A stretch of DNA of 64,000 nt from positions 4,238,501-4,302,500 of the forward strand of contig CM072342.1 in the NCBI GenBank assembly GCA_036874045.1, written 5' to 3'. Below, piece after piece: positions 58,801 through 64,000 of the stretch; position 1 is the first letter of the stretch, and every line of letters begins with the position of its first letter. Source of the DNA: Cymodocea nodosa (taxonomy: Eukaryota; Streptophyta; Magnoliopsida; Alismatales; Cymodoceaceae). The notes under the pieces are model-generated. The model worked only from the letters and a program-made list of their open reading frames with translations, ran no database searches and was not told the DNA's origin. The position numbers and the translations under genes are program-made.

Positions 58801-61800
58801 TTTGATAAATTTTTCACTTCAACTTTTCCAAGAAATATTTTTATTCCTATCTTCTTTCTGACCCTGAGAAGTGTAAAATAGTCAAAAAGTGATGACTCAT
58901 CCTCATCATATATTTAGCAAAAGTTTTCTTTTAATTTCCTTATAAATCATATGTTATTGTCATAAATTATAAAAATCATATTTTATCATTATAAGTTATA
59001 AAAATCATATTTTATTATCTTTTATCTTAAAAATCATATTTTATGATCATAAATCATGAAAATCATAGTTTATCACCATAAATCATAACAATTATATTTT
59101 ATCATCATCAATCATAAAAATCATATTTTATCATTATAAATCATAAAAATCATATTTTATCATCTTTTATCATAATAATCAAATTTTATCATCTTTTATC
59201 ATAACAATCATATTTTATCATCATAAATCATATTTTATGATAAAAATCATATTTTATCATTATAAATCATAAAAACCATTTTATCATTATGAACAAACTT
59301 ATGAAAGTACAAACAGAAAAATTGAAAGAGCAATTACATCTAGATTAAAATAAAATGATACATTCTATTACGTATATATATATAAAATAATTTGAAATAC
59401 ATATATATAAGATAAATCTTTACTTTGAAGTGACTAAGCAAAGAGTTTGGACTAATCAAAATTTTTCTATTACATTCTGTTACTTTCTGTCAATTTCTAT
59501 TACTTTCTAGACTATGTATAAACACTTGTATTTTCTATTGACTTTCTATTACTTTCTTTAACTTTCTTTTTTATTACTTTCTATAAGAATATATTATACA
59601 TTACGAGGTTAATATAAATTTAACATATTGTAAAAATTTATTATTATTATAATTATTCATTAATTATTATTATTATTATTATTTCATCTTTTTTTTAACA
59701 TACGAAATTAACAAATTACATTTCCTTTTATTTTTTTCTTCTTCTTCATTTTTTCCTTTACTTTCCGTCACTTTTAGACCCTCTATCTTGAAAAAGAGAA
59801 TAACTCTGCTTCCTCTTATAAAATTTTCTTTGGAAAGTGACACACTTTCCGTCACTTTCTACCAAGCACAAACACATTATATTTTTTCACTATTTTCTCT
59901 CACTTTCCTTTCCACCACTTTTCCTTACTTTTCCTCATACACAAACCCCCCCTAAAACTCTTCCTTATCCTTTCTAAAGAAAAGTTAGCAAGGAGTAATT
60001 GGTAACCATGAAATTAGGGTTTAGGTGTGTAGCATGCCCAACAATGGACAACCTTTTAGCCCAAATTGGTGCATTTTACATCTCCAACCCACAGGAAAGA
60101 AATATGGTATACATAGGTTAAAGCACTTGGGCCCCTCACCCTACCATGTTAGCATTGTGATATGGTAAAGACAGCTAACCATGGCAAATAAGGGGCAATG
60201 ACAAGAAAATCATAATCACCTTGTCAAACATTTATGCCATAATTTGCAAGCCTAACGTGTACAAGCTTTAGGTATCATTCATCTTATTATACATATGAGA
60301 CTATGTTTGTTCTTAAGGAATGAAAGGCAGAAAAATAATCATAATTCCAGAGGATAATCCAATGGAGAAAATACACTAATTAAAGATACCTAAACCAAGG
60401 GAAATCTTTTGTAAAGGAAGAAAAAATCAGCATTTTGCATGGCCTATGCCCTTGTATAAGCAACAATTGGAAGGAAATGCATAGATAAATGGTAGTTAGA
60501 GGCAAACAGTTCCCACACTTCTATTACAGTGGTATGCAACGAGTAAACACAACTAGCTAAACATATAGAGAAAGATTGATAAAATAAGAGGCAGTGGTAT
60601 GCAACGAGTAAACACAACTAGCTAAACATATAGAGAAAGATTGATAAAATAAGAGGCATGCTCTAATGCTCACTTGGTCTAGTTTCCCAACAATTAGCAG
60701 CAGTCCTTAACTTTCTTCTCTTTTGATAATGAAACCAGTCAATGTGAAGTTATTGAAGAATTACACAATGTATTATCATAGGAAAAGTTTTGTATTATCT
60801 ATTTCCTTCAATATTGATCATGTAACAATTTTGTGGTTTATGGAGGATTCAAATTTCTGACAATGCAACATTCACATTAATTGAAGTTAATTTGATTATG
60901 TAAATACTCAACAAAAGGAAGCAGATTCTAGCACAGCCATATGTAAAAATACAAAGAGACAATAGAATAACTTTCAAAAAAAAGTTAGACATAAGATTGG
61001 TTATTTTGAAGAGTTTTGTGTTGCAATAATTGACAGCATATGTAGAGGAAATTATCTAAGAAGCTTACAGAAACAGCAGCAATTGGGGTTGTAATTCTTT
61101 CAATTGCCTCTAAACCTTCGCTAGTGAGATGTAATTTTGTATGCCCAAAATCAGGTTCCACAATTGGAAAACTGCAAATAGGAGGAAAACAATGATGGTT
61201 TGCGTGTAGAAATAACAAAATTCTAAAGGATGTTTCTACAACTAAAACAAATTCAATTGACATTTTTTCCCATTTTGGCCCCTTGTGGTCTATTGGTCAC
61301 CCTAAAACCTGGTTTTCAAGATTGATATCATAGAAAAAATATTGTATTCATTGTAAGAGATTAATGTTATAAAGCTAGAGTTTAAATGTAAAATCAGATG
61401 AAATATATGGATACTTGTAGTGTTGTTGAGGCAGGCAACTAGACACCCAAGCATTTTTTTTGGGGCAACACCCAAGGGCATCTAACACCATGCCGGACTT
61501 ATCTCAACCATACATTCACCCCATTCCCTTTTGCAAGGTCCAACCTTGGGATAGCTACCTCAACAACGCATTTGTCAAAGGGGGCTGACACTATCAACAA
61601 CCCCTAACTCTTGTGACCTGACACTCATAAATACAGTGAGACATAAATTATGGCAAGCAAAACAAACACCGCTAAATACATATAAGAGAACTACCTGATA
61701 CATGTTAGACTAGAGTGCATCTCTAACGCCAAAGCACGTAATATTGTTCAAATTTCTAATACAAAGAGACAAAAATCATTTTTCACCCTTGGCATGCTCT

Positions 61801-64000
61801 TGTCAAGGGTCCTTTTCTATTGACTTCTCTTCATTCTTGGTGTGGTGTTGCCACGATTCATTTGGTAGTGGCCAATGGTTGCTATTGGAAAAGGCCTTGC
61901 AATCTTAATTTTCATTCTCTCATTCTATGAAGGAAAAATCACTTGTAGGATCTTTTCGTTGCCAACAACGAGATATTTGTCCGCTGCAAGTTCAACAACC
62001 TCAACCAATTAAATTCGCAACAATCCCAAAACATGTTCCTTCTCTTTAATACTCCTCCATGTTGCTTATTGAGCTTCCTCTAGCTTCTCCTTGTAAGTTG
62101 CCTGTGCATCTTGTCCAATGCTTCATTTAGTTGCATTAACAAGCTCAATTCATGGTCACTATCACCCAACCAACCTCATACCTCCAATGTCTTTTCCGAT
62201 GATACCCCCCTGTTTCCACACTACTTCCCATTTTAACATCCCCCTCCCTTTACACCCTACCCCTAAAGTTGCGCAATTCCCAGCCACAAGACTCATGTTG
62301 AACTTGCACATGAGACCACTCCCTCCTTTGGCATATCTCCTCAAATCCTACTTCCTCTACCTAGTAGAAATATCCCCACCCAAAAATAATCTTCACTAAA
62401 AGCCACTCCAACCTTCTCTGGTGACCCAAAAACCTCAGCAAAGATGCTGGCCACCTTCATTGAATAGCCCATGGTTGCCTCCAAACACCACTAAGCCTCC
62501 AAAAGGGCCAAATGATACTCTCAAACGTGGCATTGCTCCATGAATCTAAAGGTGCACCCATGAGTTACACCCAAATTTTTCTCCTAGAATTGGCAACCAC
62601 CAACCCATTACTTCATTGCCACTCAAACTACTCCATCTTCAAACAACCTTCACACAACACATTGTCAACGACCACCTACTCCCTTCAAGTAGAATTTGGA
62701 AACTACACCAAGAAATTGCCCTAAAAAAATCTTTTAATAGCCCAAGAGATGCCCCTTCCCCACCTCTTACTCAACCACCATTCAATATCCAAAGATCAAC
62801 CCCTCAAAATGTGAGACAAGAAGCAATGATGCAAAAATCACCATACCTCCGCCTCCTTGGCCATCCTACTTCTACAGGATCAACACAATCCATTGCTATC
62901 TCTTTTGCACCCTTCACAATTTTGTCAAAGCCACCCATCATTGTTCCCCTCCTTTCCAACTCTAGTTGCAAGCACTGGCACAATGTCCTGATCTATGAAA
63001 AATTCTGCAGCAAACTGGACTGTGACAAATAGCCATGCAATGGCCAAAGCCCTAGCACTTTAAGCATTGACTAGGTTTCCACCATTCTTGTTGACTACCC
63101 TTACCTTCATCGGTCACCTCTCCCCCCTTCCCTCTCCTCACAGACATCAGGATTCAAGTAGAAGTGCGTTTTTTTAGAATTCCTATGGCATTTGCGAAGA
63201 CAAAGAAATATGGAAGATTGTTGCAGCATAGATGAAATTAAAAGAGCTTTGCAGATGTAATCGTCAAGGAGGGTGAGTCTTGGTGTCCCCTACTATCATT
63301 CTCTATACATTTGTAGACTTGTCCCTCAAGGAATGAAATGTTTGTTCTCCATGGTCTCAATGAAACCACTTTGTGGATTCCAAAAGCTTGATCCATACTG
63401 TAACCACAAAGTTCTCTTCCTATAGGGTTTCTCGTAATATGTTAATATGCAATCCTTCCTTTTCCATTAGTTTTAAAATTCAAACAGAACCCATGGAGCG
63501 AGGAAATACAGCTTGTACAATGGCTGGTGGTTAGTTTTGAAGTTCTCTGCCACACTGTAGCACCTGGAATCCATACCGTGGAGTTTCTATATAGCTTCCA
63601 GACATTCAAGAGAAATCCTCGCTCCCTCATCCCCCGTCCCCATCAAGTAACACAAAAATAGTTGCTCGAGCAACAATTCAATATAGATTAATAGATTAGG
63701 AGCTGCACAAATTCGGTTCCCTGCCCACTCGACGGCACGTACTCTAAATAGCTAAGCACGTATGCTCAACAAACAGAAGAAAAGAAACCTGGCATTAAAC
63801 TGTCGAGCGCTAATTCCTCAATTATTTTTCCTGAATCTCATTGATCACAATACCATACGATAAAAAGGACAAATAATTGACATGGATGATTCTAACAACA
63901 GGCTTCGTCAAAATGAAAGAGGCAAGAGAGGGAGCACTTACGCTTGCCTAAAGTTGCCGTTGACGGTCGTGGAAGAAGCAGCGATCGACATCAACCAGCC
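43821..64000 (-). CDS. Guanylate-binding protein-like large GTPase (dynamin superfamily), 5' partial
   Basis: Seventeen exons on the minus strand: 64000-63942 (continues outside), 61171-61069, 53620-53551, 53454-53416, 53311-53194, 53114-53057, 52884-52820, 52683-52677, 52592-52532, 52342-52283, 51984-51965, 51880-51815, 49620-49453, 49253-48996, 47023-46811, 44916-44645 and 43962-43821. All junctions are GT-AG and the sum is an open frame of 592 residues. The GTPase domain has the P-loop GPYRSGKS, GIWVWGTP, DTEGF and the RD motif in LIQRDFL. A helical domain follows (KIVQGKPLNGKEF, EEQHFGR, LRLPSMAKFNVGF), then hydrophobic segments (NWLVIFSLIMVVVGRF, FILLEIAAWILFIF, WVIPIVILFIMLLLF) and a basic tail. 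It matches plant GBPL proteins with a C-terminal membrane anchor. Animal GBPs hydrolyse GTP and act at membranes in immunity; the role of this plant form is not known to me. The first exon reads MSIAASSTTVNGNFRQAFPI but the true start is probably further upstream. Confidence 0.93.
46440..46546. repeat. Tandem repeat, about 48-bp unit, in guanylate-binding gene intron
   Basis: The unit GATA(C/T)A followed by TTAA(C/T)ATTTGTAATATG and ATGTATAA(G/A)CATTT is present twice in a row. It lies in the intron between the last long exons and is AT-rich. Confidence 0.55.
51965..51984 (-). other. 20-nt mini-exon of the guanylate-binding gene
   Basis: Bases 51984-51965 give GG GAC AAA AAT ATT GAT CAG between a TGCAG acceptor and a GTACAT donor. 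It adds (G)DKNIDQ, which the family has at this position. The flanking exons supply the matching phases. Confidence 0.8.
52677..52683 (-). other. 7-nt micro-exon of the guanylate-binding gene
   Basis: The seven bases GGTCAAG lie between GGATAG and GTATATC. With the two bases AG left by the previous exon they give AGG GTC AAG (R V K), which is what plant relatives have after FYG. Joining the neighbouring exons directly would shift the frame, so an exon of 3n+1 bases is required here. Confidence 0.75.
55600..56040 (-). mobile_element. Copia retroelement remnant: RNase H end and polypurine tract
   Basis: The minus strand translates, with several stops, to a Copia RNase H tail: PIAMYCDN, IFIANNFIFHERAKHTKVGC and a decayed CHFI block. 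After it comes a degenerate CSKLGMFDIY-like segment and then TTCGGGGGAGTGTTA, the usual polypurine tract and start of a 3' LTR. Only the 3' end of the element is visible, inside intron 2 of the guanylate-binding gene. Confidence 0.65.
56051..56830 (-). mobile_element. L1-type LINE reverse transcriptase fragment
   Basis: The minus-strand frame 56626-56051 (191 residues) contains LPLLFNLKVNVLAY, the catalytic ILQYADDTLFFL, and after it GLKINFHKHFLF, KYLGLPLSIKK and LKGWKSRYLSFGGRI. These are successive blocks of a plant L1-like reverse transcriptase. Further upstream (56640-56830), in another frame, are IKALGAYNFPLSWI and FHTAMEAMLLNGKAG. Endonuclease and C-terminal parts are missing and the frame is broken, so it is a dead fragment. 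It abuts the Copia remnant. Confidence 0.8.
58334..58519 (+). mobile_element. LINE zinc-binding (zf-RVT) fragment, opposite orientation
   Basis: The plus-strand frame reads CYIRKWCQLDNAIHSLCETE followed by EKVDHPFSGCAESKEIWQSL. This C-x-x-E-E-x-x-x-H-x-F-x-x-C pattern with a trailing W is the zinc-binding module found after the reverse transcriptase in plant L1-type LINEs. It is on the other strand from the 56-kb fragment, so it is a separate insertion or an inverted piece. Confidence 0.6.
58692..59952. mobile_element. Copy 3 of the dispersed element with CATAAAAATC-type internal array
   Basis: The left end is GGGGGAGGTTTATGTACG and the right end CATACACAAACCCCCCC, forming imperfect terminal inverted repeats. 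Block order: purine-rich left arm, GACTCATCCTCATCATAT, an irregular array of ATCATAAAAATCATATTTT units (about 58940-59280), ATTATGAACAAACTTATGAA, then a pyrimidine-rich right arm with repeated TCTATTACTTTCT. Its left and middle match the 20.7-kb copy and its right arm the 25.7-kb copy. It lies in intron 2 of the guanylate-binding gene. No coding sequence. Confidence 0.65.
60527..60656. repeat. Exact 65-bp tandem duplication
   Basis: The 65-bp segment 60527-60591, starting CAGTGGTATGCAACGAGTAA, is repeated without any difference at 60592-60656. Perfect identity in an intron implies a recent duplication or an assembly artefact. Confidence 0.9.
62100..63060 (-). repeat. Composition-biased block, possibly decayed LINE ORF1
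   Basis: This part of intron 1 is C- and A-rich on the plus strand. The minus-strand translation, with shifts, has a segment WSNATFESIIWPFWRLSGV that recalls the conserved W-x-x-x-x-F-x-x-I block of plant L1 ORF1 proteins. Support is weak; the plus-strand frames here are low-complexity and not gene-like. Confidence 0.25.

Noticed and set aside
58926..59290. Regular-looking array of short units, considered as a CRISPR array
   Set aside because: Units are AT-only, vary in length, are contiguous without unique spacers, and recur in a dispersed element at 21 kb. The genome is a plant's.

Overview
This is nuclear DNA from a flowering plant: about 64 kb of AT-rich sequence with intron-rich genes, decayed transposable elements and no prokaryotic signals. 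Two intronless genes (the MFS transporter and the PPR gene) are strongly GC-rich while the multi-exon genes are AT-rich. That contrast is common in monocots, so a non-grass monocot is my best guess, but this is inference.

Layout from left to right: the 3' part of an ATP10-like mitochondrial ATP-synthase assembly factor (+, to 6306); an intronless nodulin-like MFS transporter (-, 8378-10225); an RZ-1-type glycine-rich RNA-binding protein with RRM and zinc knuckle (-, 13887-18847, one 4-kb intron); a purple acid phosphatase (+, 24180-29060, 8 exons); a J-domain protein (-, 29806-31254); an unrecognised four-exon candidate gene upstream of it (-, 31324-33613); a PLS-type PPR protein (-, 33958-35304); the complex I 24-kDa subunit NDUFV2 (+, 36547-42204, 10 exons); and a dynamin-like guanylate-binding protein (-, 43821 to beyond 64000, 17 exons in view). 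Exons were placed by hand from GT/AG boundaries, phase continuity and remembered family sequence, and in every multi-exon gene the exon lengths sum to an intact frame.

The rest is repeats: Copia remnants (about 4.5-5.8 and 55.6-56.0 kb), LINE pieces (39.5, 56.1-56.8 and 58.4 kb), a dispersed non-autonomous element family with a CATAAAAATCATATTTTATCAT-type internal array (20.7, 25.7 and 58.7 kb), a clean 145-bp foldback MITE (32.0 kb), two possible tRNA-derived SINEs (37.0 and 37.7 kb) and several local tandem duplications.

Three genes point to mitochondria (ATP10, NDUFV2 and possibly the PPR protein), but plant neighbours are not operons and I see no shared regulation. I found no new multi-gene system. 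The observations most worth checking are a 7-nt micro-exon and a 20-nt mini-exon in the guanylate-binding gene, a GC-AG intron with a weak acceptor in NDUFV2, and the four-exon candidate whose first and third exons are copies of one another.
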